From NCBI RefSeq assembly GCF_014898815.1, contig NW_026515548.1, positions 1,768,386 to 1,832,385 on the forward strand: a DNA stretch of 64,000 nucleotides, in the 5' to 3' direction. The notes under the pieces were generated by a model. It saw only the letters and a program-made list of their open reading frames with translations. It ran no database searches and had not been told where the DNA came from. Numbering within the stretch: the first letter of the stretch is position 1; each line of letters begins with the position of its first letter. The DNA comes from Panonychus citri. Taxonomy: Eukaryota > Arthropoda > Arachnida > Trombidiformes > Tetranychidae. Shown here piece after piece: positions 10,950-22,046 of this stretch. The position numbers and the translations under genes are program-made.

Positions 10950-12235
10950 CATTCCATTGGCTTTACTTGCTATCTCTTTTTCTTGCTATTTGTTCGTCTA
11001 TTCATCTTTTCCTTTTCCATTGGCTTTATTTTCGGTCTCTTCCTCTTGCTATTTGTTCGTCTATTATTCTCTTTCTTTTCCATTGGCTTTACTTTCTATC
11101 TCTTCTTCTTGCTATTTGTTCGTCTTTCTATCTCTTCTCTTCCCATTGGCTTTACTTTCTTTCTCTTTCCCTTACTATTTGTTCGTTTATCTATCTCTTA
11201 TTCTTCCATTGGCTTTACTTTCTATCTCTTCCTTTTGCTATTTATTCGTCTATCTATCTCTTCTTCTTCCATTGGCTTTACTTTCTATCTCTTCCTGTTG
11301 CTATTTATTCGTCTGTCTATCTCCTCTCTTTGTATAGGTTTCCCTTTCTATCTCCTATCATTGTATAGGTTTTACTTTCTATCTCCTCGATTGCAATTGG
11401 TGTCCAATGCAATCGCTTCTTCTTGATATTTGTTCGTCTATTCATCTCTTCCTTTTCTATTGGCTTTACTTTCTATCTCTTCTTCCTGCTATTTGTTCGT
11501 CTTTCTATCTCCTCTCTTTCAATTGGCTCCACTTTCTATATCTCTCTCTCTCTCTTGCTATTAGTTCGTCTATCCATCTCTTCTCTTTGCATAGGTTTTA
11601 CTTTCTATCTCCTCTCTCTCTCTCTTGCTATTAGTTCGTCTATCCATCTCTTCTCTTTGCATAGGTTTTACTTTCTATCTCCTCTCTTTCAATTGGCTCC
11701 ACTTTCTATATCTCTCTCTCTCTTGCTATTAGTTCGTCTATCCATCTCTTCTCTTTGCATAGGTTTTACTTTCTATCTCCTCTCTCTCTCTCTTGCTATT
11801 AGTTCGTCTATCCATCTCTTCTCTTTGCATAGGTTTTACTTTCTATCTCCTCTCTTGCTATTGGTGTCCAATGCAATCGCTTCTTCTTGCTATTTGTTCG
11901 TGTATCTATCTCTTCTTCTTCCATTGGCTTTACTTTCTATCTCTTCCTCTTGCTATTTGTTCGTCTGTCTATCTCTTCTCTTTGCATAGGTTTTACTTTC
12001 TATCTCCTCTCTTGCTATTGGTGTCCAATGCAATCGCTTCTTCTTGCTATTTGTTCGTCTATTCATCTCTTCCTTTTCTATTGGCTTTACTTTCTATCTC
12101 TTCTTCCTGCTATTTGTTTGTCTTTCTATCTCCTCTCTTTCAATTGGCTCCACTTTCTATATCTCTCTCTCTCTTGCTATTAGTTCGTCTATCCATCTCT
12201 TCTCTTTGCATAGGTTTTACTCGGCTTTACTTGGC
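10950..12235. repeat. CT-rich satellite, unit about 60 bp
   Basis: Tandem CT-rich units built from CTTGCTATTTGTTCGTCTAT, CCATTGGCTTTACTTTCTAT and CTTTGCATAGGTTTTACTTT blocks. Unit order varies and larger blocks are repeated (compare 11405-11560 with 12030-12190). The long hydrophobic ORFs in all three plus frames come from the lack of stop triplets in CT-rich DNA and are not genes. Confidence 0.9.
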
Positions 12236-13345
12236 TTTCGAATTTTTTCTATTTTGTATCACGGGTGTGATACATTCGAATTTTTTCTATTTTGTATCAC
12301 GGGTGTGATACATTCGAATTTTTCTATTTTGTATCACGGGTGTGATACATTCGAATTTTTCTATTTTGTATCACGGGTGTGATACATTTAATTTTTTTCT
12401 ATTTTGTATCACGGGTGTGATACATTCGAATTTTTCTATTTTGTATCACGGGTGTGATACATTCGAATTTTTTCTATTTTGTATCACGGGTGTGATACAT
12501 TTGAATTTTTTCTATTTTGTATCACGGGTGTGATACATTTGAATTTTTTCTATTTGTATCACGGGTGTGATACATTGAATTTTTTCTATTTTGTATCACG
12601 GGTGTGATACATTCGAATTTTTCCTATTTTGTATCACGGGTGTGATACATTCGAATTTTTTCTATTTTGTATCACGGGTGTGATACATTCGAATTTTTTC
12701 TATTTTGTATCACGGGTGTGATACATTTAAATTTTCTATTTTGTATCACGGGTGATACATTTGAATTTTTTCTATTTGTATCACGGGTGTGATACATTGA
12801 ATTTTTTCTATTTTGTATCACGGGTGTGATACATTTGAATTTTTTCTATTTTGTATCACGGGTGTGATACATTGAATTTTTTCTATTTTGTATCACGGGT
12901 GTGATACATTTGAATTTTTTCTATTTTGTATCACGGGTGTGATACATTTGAATTTTTTCTATTTGTATCACGGGTGTGATACATTGAATTTTTTCTATTT
13001 TGTATCACGGGTGTGATACATTCGAATTTTTCCTATTTTGTATCACGGGTGTGATACATTCGAATTTTTTCTATTTTGTATCACGGGTGTGATACATTCG
13101 AATTTTTTCTATTTTGTATCACGGGTGTGATACATTTAAATTTTTTCTATTTTGTATCACGGGTGTGATACATTTGAATTTTTTCTATTTGTATCACGGG
13201 TGTGATACATTGAATTTTTTCTATTTTGTATCACGGGTGTGATACATTTGAATTTTTTCTATTTTGTATCACGGGTGTGATACATTGAATTTTTTCTATT
13301 TTGTATCACGGGTGTGATACATTTGAATTTTTTCTATTTTGTTTT
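12236..13345. repeat. 37-38-bp palindromic satellite
   Basis: About 29 head-to-tail copies of a unit carrying the hairpin TGTATCACGGGTGTGATACA (8-bp arms, 4-nt loop) plus a linker of the type TTCGAATTTTTTCTATTT. The hairpin is almost invariant; changes sit in the linker. Variant monomers recur in the same order about 415 bp apart (12541 and about 12955), so there is a higher-order unit of about 11 monomers. Confidence 0.95.
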
Positions 13346-13398
13346 GCTTTTCTTTCGATTCATCTTTGTAAACACCCAACACCTACTTTGCAATCAAC

Positions 13399-13890
13399 CT
13401 CACGCTTTCTAACTAACAATTTACTCTATGGTTGTAGTCATACTACTTTATTTTCTCCGTACCCATCCATGCGTCTTAACCTCACGCTTTCTAACTAACA
13501 ATTTACTCTATGGTTGTAGTCATACTACTTTATTTTCTCCGTACCCATCCATGCGTCTTAACCTCACGCTTTCTAACTAACAATTTACTCTATGATTGTA
13601 GTCATACTATTTCATTTTCTCCGTACCCATCCATGCGTCTTAACCTCACGCTTTCTAACTAACAATTTACTCTATGATTGTAGTCATACTATTTCATTTT
13701 CTCCGTACCCATCCATGCTTCTTAACCTCACGCTCTCTAACTGACAATTTACTCTATGATTGTAGTCATACTATTTCATTTTCTCCGTACCCATCCATGC
13801 TTCTTAACCTCACGCTTTCTAACTGACAATTTACTCTATGGTTGTAGTCATACTATTTCATTTTCTCCGTACCCATCTATGGTTCTTAAC
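13399..13890. repeat. 82-bp tandem repeat, six copies
   Basis: CTCACGCTTTCTAACTAACA starts units at 13399, 13481, 13563, 13645, 13727 and 13809, exactly 82 bp apart. Each unit includes TTACTCTATG(G/A)TTGTAGTC and TTTTCTCCGTACCCATC. Later units differ from earlier ones by a few shared substitutions. Confidence 0.95.
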
Positions 13891-14204
13891 CTACCGGTCT
13901 GCAGCACACACGATTATATTACAGATAGGTCGATATATTGTTGCATATTTCAACCAAACATTGCCATTCCACACAATTAATGTCCGCGGCTTCCGATCTT
14001 TCAGGCCAGTTTTCTCGGAAACTACCGGGTTGTGGCAGGCCAGAATAAAAATGGCCCGCATAATTTCTCACGCCGTTTCCAAAAAACTGGTTTTCCGGTC
14101 ATTATCGATTTGACACTTCATGAAGTTCCCTTGTTAGTAACAAAAAACACGTGATCATTCTACTGCATTTATTTGAAGGATTTTTTTATAATTTATATAA
14201 ATAG
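13891..14204. other. Unrecognised, relatively GC-rich segment
   Basis: About 13980-14100 is richer in G and C than its surroundings and could be part of an unknown mobile element. No convincing ORF. Confidence 0.3.
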
Positions 14205-14264
14205 TGAGTAATTTTTCCCCCACTTTCGTTTCTGAGTGGCTCAGAAGTAGAGGTTTCATTACTA
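14205..14264. repeat. Dispersed 50-60-bp repeat, copy 1
   Basis: Contains a CCCACTTTCGTTTCTGAGTG-like core and ends AGGTTTCATTACTA. A close relative lies at 45597-45653. In this copy the mariner fragment begins exactly at the final TA. Confidence 0.65.
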
Positions 14265-14694
14265 AGGTATGAGTGGTAAAGTTTGGCAGTAATCGAGATT
14301 CTATAATTTGAATGAGATCATTTATAATAAAATTTTCAAATCTGGTCAATAGACCTCGACTAGTAAGTGACACAAATATTAAATTTAGTGGCCAATTCCC
14401 GTTACGAACCAGTCCAATCGTCGGCTAATCGTGTAAATTGGTTTAAATTTGGCGCCATCGTTTTCGTCGGTTTTTGGCCGCAATCAGGGTAATAAATAAA
14501 ATTTTTCATTCCTGACCTTTGGCACAACAATACTGAATGACCTCAGAGGTGTCTCAGAACTTTCCAGTCTATCGGCCCATTGATATAAACTTAATTCTGG
14601 ATGGCGACTAAGAAAAATCGTTATGAGAGCTCGGACTTGACCTCCATTAGGAACCATTTTGAAAAACAACTAATTTTCAATTAACTTTAATTTA
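14265..14694 (-). mobile_element. Truncated mariner-like element
   Basis: Begins with the terminal repeat AGGTATGAGTGGTAAAGTTT shared with the 45.8-47.1 kb element, preceded by the target TA. The minus ORF 14484-14669 matches the transposase N-terminal helix-turn-helix of that element (SRHPELSLYQWADRLES against SEHPELSLYECANRLKS). The catalytic part is deleted, and the other end is replaced by the CAGGGCTATTCAGC element at 14695. Confidence 0.75.
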
Positions 14695-14812
14695 CAGGGC
14701 TATTCAGCTATTTTCGCCGATCTGTTTTGCAATTTTCTCAGCAACTAAGAGTCAAAGAGACTCGAGACTTGAGTGGTATGAGTTTGAGCGATACTCAATT
14801 GTCATATTAAAA
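14695..14812. mobile_element. Single arm of the CAGGGC MITE
   Basis: Starts CAGGGCTATTCAGCTATTTT after a TA and follows, with few changes, one arm of the 289-bp MITE at 42160-42448, reaching past the arm into its inner ACTCAATTGTCATAT. The second arm is missing. Confidence 0.75.
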
Positions 14813-15099
14813 TATCAAGGTCATTCAGGTCACACGTAAAATAACGCGTTTCAAGGTTATTTGATGGTCATTCTATGATTTTCCACACTTATTCATCCTG
14901 GGTTAAGATTTCGAAGTTAGTTGTAACTGTCAACCAGAAGATATTGCAGTTTAATTAAAAAGGTACTGAGATTCTTTAATTAACAAAACTTATCATAACA
15001 GTTGACCCTAAAGACATAAGAGCCTGAAATTTTGATACTGGTGTTTTCACACATACTTTTTTATGATTATGCCTTCAAAATGCCGCTTTTTTTAAATTT

Positions 15100-15330
15100 T
15101 TGCGTTTCTCTTTCTTTACTTTCTTTTTTCTCAGTCTCTTTCTTTCAGTCTCTTTTTCTCAGTCTCTTTCTCTTTTTTTCAGTCTCTTTCTCTCAGTCTC
15201 TTTCTTTCAGTCTCTTTCTTTCAGTCTCTTTCTTTCAGTCTCTTTCTTTCAGTCTCTTTCTCTTCTTTCTCTTTCTTTCCGTCTCTTTCTCTTTCTTTTA
15301 GTCTCTATCTCTCAGTCTCTCTTCTCTGAG
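15100..15330. repeat. CT-rich simple repeat
   Basis: Repeats of TCTTTCTTTCAGTC-like units. The ORFs across it are compositional. Confidence 0.9.
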
Positions 15331-15855
15331 TCATACACGCGCTTAGACGTCACTGCCGCTTGCAGTAAGCCTAGTATAAATCAAACTTGTTTGACGGTGC
15401 TAAATCTGAATACGAATGCATCTACACTACTCGATACCTTGCCCGAAAGTGTCAATCTAATGTTGAATCCTATTATATTGATTGTATTACACGTTAAAAA
15501 AGCACCGAGAACTGAAATCCCCGTTCATATATCAATAAGATGTTATCAATTTGAATCAGAAGATAAGACAAACACACATCGAAAATAAACTTTGAGAAAA
15601 GATATTTCGATTGAAGGTTATTTTAATATCATTCCATAATAAAAACTAAAGGTTAAATAACCATTATAAACGAGTTATAAACATCCTACATGTACAATTG
15701 TCATTGACAGAAAAAGATTAGATAATTTTTAATCTAATCCACATTTAATTGAATTAACAGACAACCAGTTATCCTTTTCTTGAATTTATTTGTTCATTAA
15801 ATTAAATCAGTTATCCGTTATTAAGTATTAATAATTAATATTAATAATTTTTCTG
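15331..15855. other. Unassigned flank of the ABCC block
   Basis: An open frame continues to 15588 with non-repetitive sequence (TLLDTLPESVNLMLNPIILI) that I do not recognise. It could be a gene fragment. The remainder is AT-rich and presumably holds the promoter of the first ABCC gene. Confidence 0.3.
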
Positions 15856-18800
15856 ATGATGGATCAACAAGAAATAATCACAAACCGTTGTACCTATGAT
15901 GAAGCTTGTTTTTTGTCTAAAATATTTTTCTGGTAAAATTAAATCTCTCATATTTTTCAGTTTTCTTATTAAATTCTCACTTATTTAAATTACTATCGAA
16001 AGGTGGACATCAAGTATACTGAGAATTGGATTAAAACGTGAACCAACCAAAGACGATCTTTACAAATGTCCTGCTGAAGATGAATCTGCTAAAACTACAC
16101 GAGACTTTGAAAGGTAAGTTCAAGATTCTGATAGCTATTTTACTTTCACGATTATCTATGAATTTAGGAACTGGGGGCAAGAGATAAAAGACTCTAAAGC
16201 AACTAATAAACCACCAAGCTTGCTTAAGGCAATCATCAAAACCTATGGATTAACAACAGTATTCAATAGTTTTCTATTGGCGTTTGATGTAAGTTTCAAC
16301 GTTTCAATTTTATTTGATAGAATCTCTTTTTTGTAATGAATCATTTGTGTTTTGAATTGAACCTTAGGATTCTTTGAATTTGGTACAAACTTTTCTCCTT
16401 GGATTAATTGTTCGTTACTATTCAAATAATAACTATACAAATGTGACCTGGAGAGAGTGTTTATTTTATTCGATTGGATTGACTGTAACTCTTTTCTTTT
16501 TTGGTTTTATTCGGCATCAAATTTTTCTTTCAACTTCAAGACAAGGTCTTCGAATACGAACTACGCTCACTGCAGTAGTTTATAAGAAGGTGAAATTTCG
16601 TAGCTATGCTAATTTTTGCAATAGAACTTACTAACTCTCTACTTTTTGAATTTAAAGTTATTGACAATGAGTCGAGCAGCAACAACGAAAACTGATATTG
16701 GTTATATTTTGAACATTATATCCAACGATCTTTCAAGATTTGATGATGTAAGTTTTTATTTGGCTACCTGATTGTCAAGAGATAATTGATTTTATTTTGG
16801 TTTTCAGTTGATGTTCAGCATAATGTATATTGTGATTGCACCGTTGATATCGATTGCAGCTTTAGCCTACTTGATTAGTGTTCTTGGAATTGCAAGTTTG
16901 GGATTACTTATTGTCCTCATAGTTCTGATACCGTATCAAGGGATTTGTGGAAAATATTTCGATAAATTCAGGTAAGCAAATAGCTCTGAGCTTTTTTGAT
17001 AAAATAAACTTTTTCTGTTTAGAGTTGAAACAGCTCTTCTCACTGATAAGAGAATTAAATCAATGGAAGAAATGATTTCGTCTATTAAGATTGTCAAAAT
17101 GTTCACGTGGGAACAATCGTTTGCTGATGTTATTTCAGAGATTAGAAAGTAAGTTTTCATTTTTGCGTGGAAAAAAAATTCACACTTAAATCAATTTATT
17201 GATCAGTATTTTCTACTCTCAGAAAAGAAATGGGTAAAGTTCGTAATTCAGCAGTTCTTAGATTGATGAATTTGATGGCTCATGCATCAGCTACAAGGAT
17301 CATGGTTTTCGCGTGTCTAATAATTCATGTACTTCTTGGCCGACCATTGACTCCGGAATTGGCATTTATAACATTATCTTTATGTAATGGGCTCAAGGCC
17401 CCGGTTACATTTCATATTGGCAATGCAATCGGACTGCTTGTGGAAACTTTAGTCTCTATAAGAAGAACCCAGGTAAAGTATAATGAATCTTGGACTATCA
17501 TGAAATTATCCAGATTATTATGCAATGCAGGAATTTCTTCTAGTGGATAGTCAAAAAGCATTGAGTCCACCATCAAGTGATGATGACCATGCGAAAGGTG
17601 CAATTGTGCTCGATAAATATGGAGGTAAATGGGATAAAGTGAGTTAACGAATCACATGCAATGTTAAGAATATTTTCGATGAGTGATTTCTGAATAAAAC
17701 TTTATACATGTATTTATGATTAAGAACTTGAAAATTGACCATTTGAAAGATGTTTCATTGAAATTGGAACCTGGTGAATTATTACTGGTCATTGGTACTG
17801 TTGGTTCGTCAAAAGTGAGTCAGGAATTAAATCTGATCTTAATATAATCTAACTATTGATAATTTCCTCCTCTCTTTATTAGACATGCTTAATGATGGCT
17901 CTTCTTGATGAGATTGTAACCGTATCAGGATCGTGTATTGTTTCTGGAAAAAAGTCTTATTCACCTCAAGAACCGTGGACATTTGCCGGGACTATAAGAC
18001 AGAACATTTTATTTGGTCGTGATTATAATGAGAAAAGATATCGAAAAGTAATTGACGTTTGTTCATTGAGAAAAGACCTAAAATCATTTCCATATGGAGA
18101 CAATACTTGGGTTGGAGAGAAAGGTTATACTCTTAGTGGTGGTCAGAAAGCAAGAGTCACTCTCGCAAGGTCAGTACCATTTCAGTTTATTATACAGCCA
18201 AAGACTTTAAGCTTGCAACCACTTTTTAAATACTTCTGTGTAAGTATTGAATCAATGAGATACAGCTAACCCATAGATACGATAATAAGTATTGTCCCCT
18301 CATTTACAACGAGGTCTTAAAATGGTCAACTGATTGGATATCACAAGTTACCTTTACTTGATTATCATTAACTGTGCGAATGATTAAGTGGTTGCAAACC
18401 TGTGCCTTTGGCTGTATGTACATTTTTCAATCGGCAGTTAGATTGACCATTTCCTATTAATCTCATTAATATTAACAGAGCAGTTTATGAAGATGCCGAT
18501 GTCTATCTTCTTGATGATCCATTAAGTGCCGTTGATCCTGGAGTAGCTGAACATCTTTTCGATAAGTAAGTAAACTATTGATCCTATTGTCGAATTGCGA
18601 TTTTTAATTTTATTCTGTAATTAATAGATGCATCAATGGTTATCTCAAAGAAAAAACAAGAGTATTGATTACTCATCAATTACAATTCTTAAAGCGAGCA
18701 GATAAAATTCTCATCATGAATGAAGGTCAAGCATTGGCTTTTGGTACATTCAAGGAGTTGAATAATATTGGAATAGATTTCATCAAATTTCTTAAAGAAT

Positions 18801-21109
18801 CGAATGAAATTGAAACGAATAATCAGAAATCAGAGGAAATGTTATCGATTGATGAACTTTATGGATTACCAGCACCATCACGATTAACCAAAACACAATC
18901 GAAAACATTGACACAAGTTAATTCTTTACAATTTATGGATCCATTAGATGAAATTTCGATCATTGAGAAACAAATGGAACAACGTGAAGAAAAAATTTCA
19001 TTTGGTTCTCTTAAAGGTCGAGTTTATTTGGATTATCTTTTAGCTGGTGGAAACTTAATATTCATCAGTATTTTCCTAATAACATCATTCGCATCTCAAG
19101 GAATCATAAATTATGTCGATCTTTGGTTATCTAATTGGTCAGATGAGTCGCTTTTATTATCACAATCATTTAATGAAACTTTGGATGGAATGAGTTTCAA
19201 AGAATATTCCAAACCTTTTGTTACACGAAATGGTTTAATCTATTTGGGATTAATTATATTGTTATTAATTGGAGTTTTAATTAGACTTGGAATGAACTAT
19301 CGAATTTGTCTGAAAGCTTCTGAAACTTTACACAATAGAATATTCAGTAAATTGTTACGAACACCATTAAGTTTCTTTGAAAATAATCCTGTGGGTAAGC
19401 ATAATACAGCATTCTTGTTTTATAATTTAAAAGTGCTATTTTATGAATAATACTTGAATACTCAATCAATCGTGAAATTGGTCCAAATAACTTTTAGGTC
19501 GGATATTAAACAGGTTCACTCGTGATATTGGTCTTATCGATGTGACTATTGCAAATAGTTTTGTCTCGATAAATGTTGTAAGTACAAGTGTGAAATTATG
19601 TTGATAAACGTTTTTAATGAGATTCAACTAATTAATAGGATTTATTGCAAATTTTTGGCCTTATTTTTATAACTGCAAGTGTTTTGCCTGTTATCGTTAT
19701 CCCCAATATTGTTGTTTTCAGTGTTGGATGGTTTGTGAGGCAGATCTACCTAAGGCTGGCTCGATTCATTTCGAGAGTCGAAGCTCAAAGTTAGTAAAAT
19801 AAGCTTTTAGTTTCTCGACACAATCACTAGATTATAATAAAATTAATAGTAATATTATTTTCATTTCATAGCGAGATCCCCACTTTACAACCAAATCGCA
19901 ACAACATACGAAGGCCTTACTACCATAAGAGTATGGCAATATGAATCGAAATACACTGACCAATTCTATCGATACTTGAATGACAACAATGCCTGCAAGT
20001 TCATTGCATTCAGTTTGAGTCGTTCTATTGGAATGATTCTTGACTTCATCATGCTTGCACTATTGGCTGTAATATTGATAGCAGTATTATCATTTCCTGA
20101 AAGGTTTGGAGGAGGTCAAGTAGGTCTAATAATATCGACGATGCTATCTGTTTTTGGTGCACTACAATATGGTGTCAAAACGACCGCTGAGCTTGAAACT
20201 AATATGATAGCAGTCGAAAGAGTCCTCGAGTATGGTGATTTACCTTCTGAACCTTCATGGAAAACTAACAAGTCTAACTTGTTACCTTCAATATGGCCTG
20301 ATGTTGGAAACATTAAGTTCGATAGCGTTTACTTTACTTATCCAGGATCAGTTAATCCAGTTTTGAAAAATTTAACTTTCGATATTAAAGGAGGAGAAAA
20401 GATTGGTATTGTTGGTCGAACTGGTGCTGGAAAAAGTTCATTAATATCAGTGTTGTTTAGATTGTCAGAGTTTCAAGGAAATGTTCTAATCGACAATATT
20501 GACATTCAACAACTTGGTTTACATGATTTACGAAAGAAAATATCCATACCACAAGATCCACTTCTTTTTACTGGAACAATTCGTAGTAATCTTGATCCAT
20601 TAAGTGAACAATCAGATGAATCCATTTGGTCAACCCTTAAAGCCGTAAATCTTTCACGGACAATCGAGTCTATGCCTGGTGGATTAGATGCAATAGTAAC
20701 TCAAGGTGGATCTAATTTAAGTTTAGGACAACGACAATTACTTTGTCTTATTCGAGCTCTTTTACAACGGAATCGCATAATGATATTGGACGAAGCTACT
20801 GCAAATATGGACCATCAAACTGATTCACTGATTCAGGAAACAATTAGAAAAGAGTTTAAAGACTGTACTGTCCTAACTGTAGCTCATCGACTAAATACAA
20901 TAATCGACATGGACAAGATCATCTTATTGGACGCTGGTCAATTGATTGAATATGGAGAACCATATTTACTCTTGAAAGATGAAAATAGTCACTTTAAATC
21001 ATTAGTTTCTAAAACTGGCCCTTCATATGCTAAAATGTTATTTACTATTGCTGAGAAATCTTATCTAATGAAACATCCATCACAATCTGATGAAGAACTG
21101 AAATCTTAA
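15856..21109 (+). CDS. ABCC4-like (MRP) full ABC transporter, copy 1
   Basis: Predicted ATP-driven exporter of organic anions or conjugates at a membrane. Sixteen exons: 15856-15932, 16003-16113, 16168-16288, 16368-16589, 16658-16747, 16808-16971, 17023-17148, 17223-17472, 17531-17638, 17725-17814, 17883-18169, 18479-18565, 18628-19394, 19498-19577, 19639-19789, 19872-21109. All have GT/AG borders and join to 3,969 nt, 1,322 aa, close to human ABCC4. Order is TMD1, NBD1, TMD2, NBD2. NBD1 has LSGGQ, LLDDP and the TH of the H-loop, but its Walker A reads GTVGSSKT (about residue 450). NBD2 has GRTGAGKS (about 1092), LSLGQ, ILDEA and AHR. Relative to copy 2 it lacks one Ile codon just before the NBD2 Q-loop PQDP (about 20550). 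Intron 11 carries a 220-bp MITE. The frame is intact, so it is probably functional. Confidence 0.93.
18195..18414. mobile_element. 220-bp MITE in ABCC intron 11
   Basis: Ends CAGCCAAAGACTTTAAGC and ...TTGCAAACCTGTGCCTTTGG-CTG form imperfect terminal inverted repeats (CAGCCAAAG, TTGCAACCACTT shared). TA is duplicated at 18193-18194 and 18415-18416. The same intron of copy 2 (24447-24533) reads through TTATTATATGTACAT with no insertion, so the empty site is visible. TA duplication indicates a Tc1/mariner-mobilised MITE. Confidence 0.88.
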
Positions 21110-22046
21110 TTGATTAACCTTAAATCACAAGTGTAAAGAATTTTCAACATAACTTGACAGTAATTAATATCAATTAAAAAGATATCAAAGAGCACAAATA
21201 GACACAGTATTCATATATATATATAATAGATGTGACATTTTCCTTATCAAACATTTTCAACGTTTATCATTCACTCTGTTAAACGTAAAGAGTTAAGTTC
21301 TTTACTCTTTGGATTTAACGGTATCTACAATTCATTAACTTATTTCAATTTCTCTCACCTGACCTGCAATACTTCCCCTGTAGTTATGAGGTTTGATCTT
21401 TGCACAAATAGTATCGAATTAATTAACTCAAGTGGATTAAAGGTTATTCAGATCAGGAAACACGAGTCCTATCGGTGATTGACTTGATAATGCAACTATT
21501 AATAATTAGAATGGTATTACACAAAATTTTATTCGAGTTGAGCATTGACTAAATATTAATAGATCGGGAAGAAAGTTTCAATATCATTTCTTGTTTGCAC
21601 AATTTCTCTCTTGATTTCAACTGAGGTAATCAAATAATCTGAACTATTCAGATAAAACCAGTAGCTTCCGTAATTTAAATAAATTACTATTTAAATATTT
21701 ATAATAATCTCCTAGAAGATCGAGGGCCAATAGAACATTTTACCTTTTCTGACAAACTCAACGAATCGGATCAAGTTTTCATTAGTTTGACATCCAAAAA
21801 GTAGTCAAGTAATTATTATAAATGTGACAGTGATAACTGCCTCGTAATGAATTATTTGATAAGATATCTTGAGAAGATAAAATCTCTGATTAATACTGAT
21901 TATCAAAAGGAAATTTTTCAATTACCGTTAATCTCAAATCTTTGTTTTCTTACTCAAATCAATATTATTGATACTTTTTTCTCGTTAAAAAGTGTTTCAA
22001 ATCATCCAAACAAATTAATGCTCATTATTTGGGTATCATCAAGTAA
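21110..22046. other. Spacer between tandem ABCC genes
   Basis: 3' flank of copy 1 and promoter region of copy 2. The first 70 bp or so after the stop match the 3' flank of copy 2 (27125-27200). The ORF at 21847-22134 partly overlaps exon 1 of copy 2 in another frame and is not a gene. Confidence 0.6.

Noticed and set aside
10957..12308. Multiple long hydrophobic plus-strand ORFs as membrane proteins
   Set aside because: Long ORFs appear in all three plus frames only because CT-rich repeats lack stop triplets.
12236..13345. CRISPR-like array of palindromic repeats
   Set aside because: Units are contiguous, and the segments between hairpins are themselves repeated linkers, not unique spacers. 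There are no cas genes, and the surrounding genes are eukaryotic with introns.
15032..15301. Phe/Ser-rich ORFs over the CT repeat
   Set aside because: Low-complexity composition without any conserved domain.
18195..18414. Extra coding exon in ABCC copy 1 intron 11
   Set aside because: It has inverted ends and a TA duplication, is absent in the paralogue, and the frame is maintained without it.
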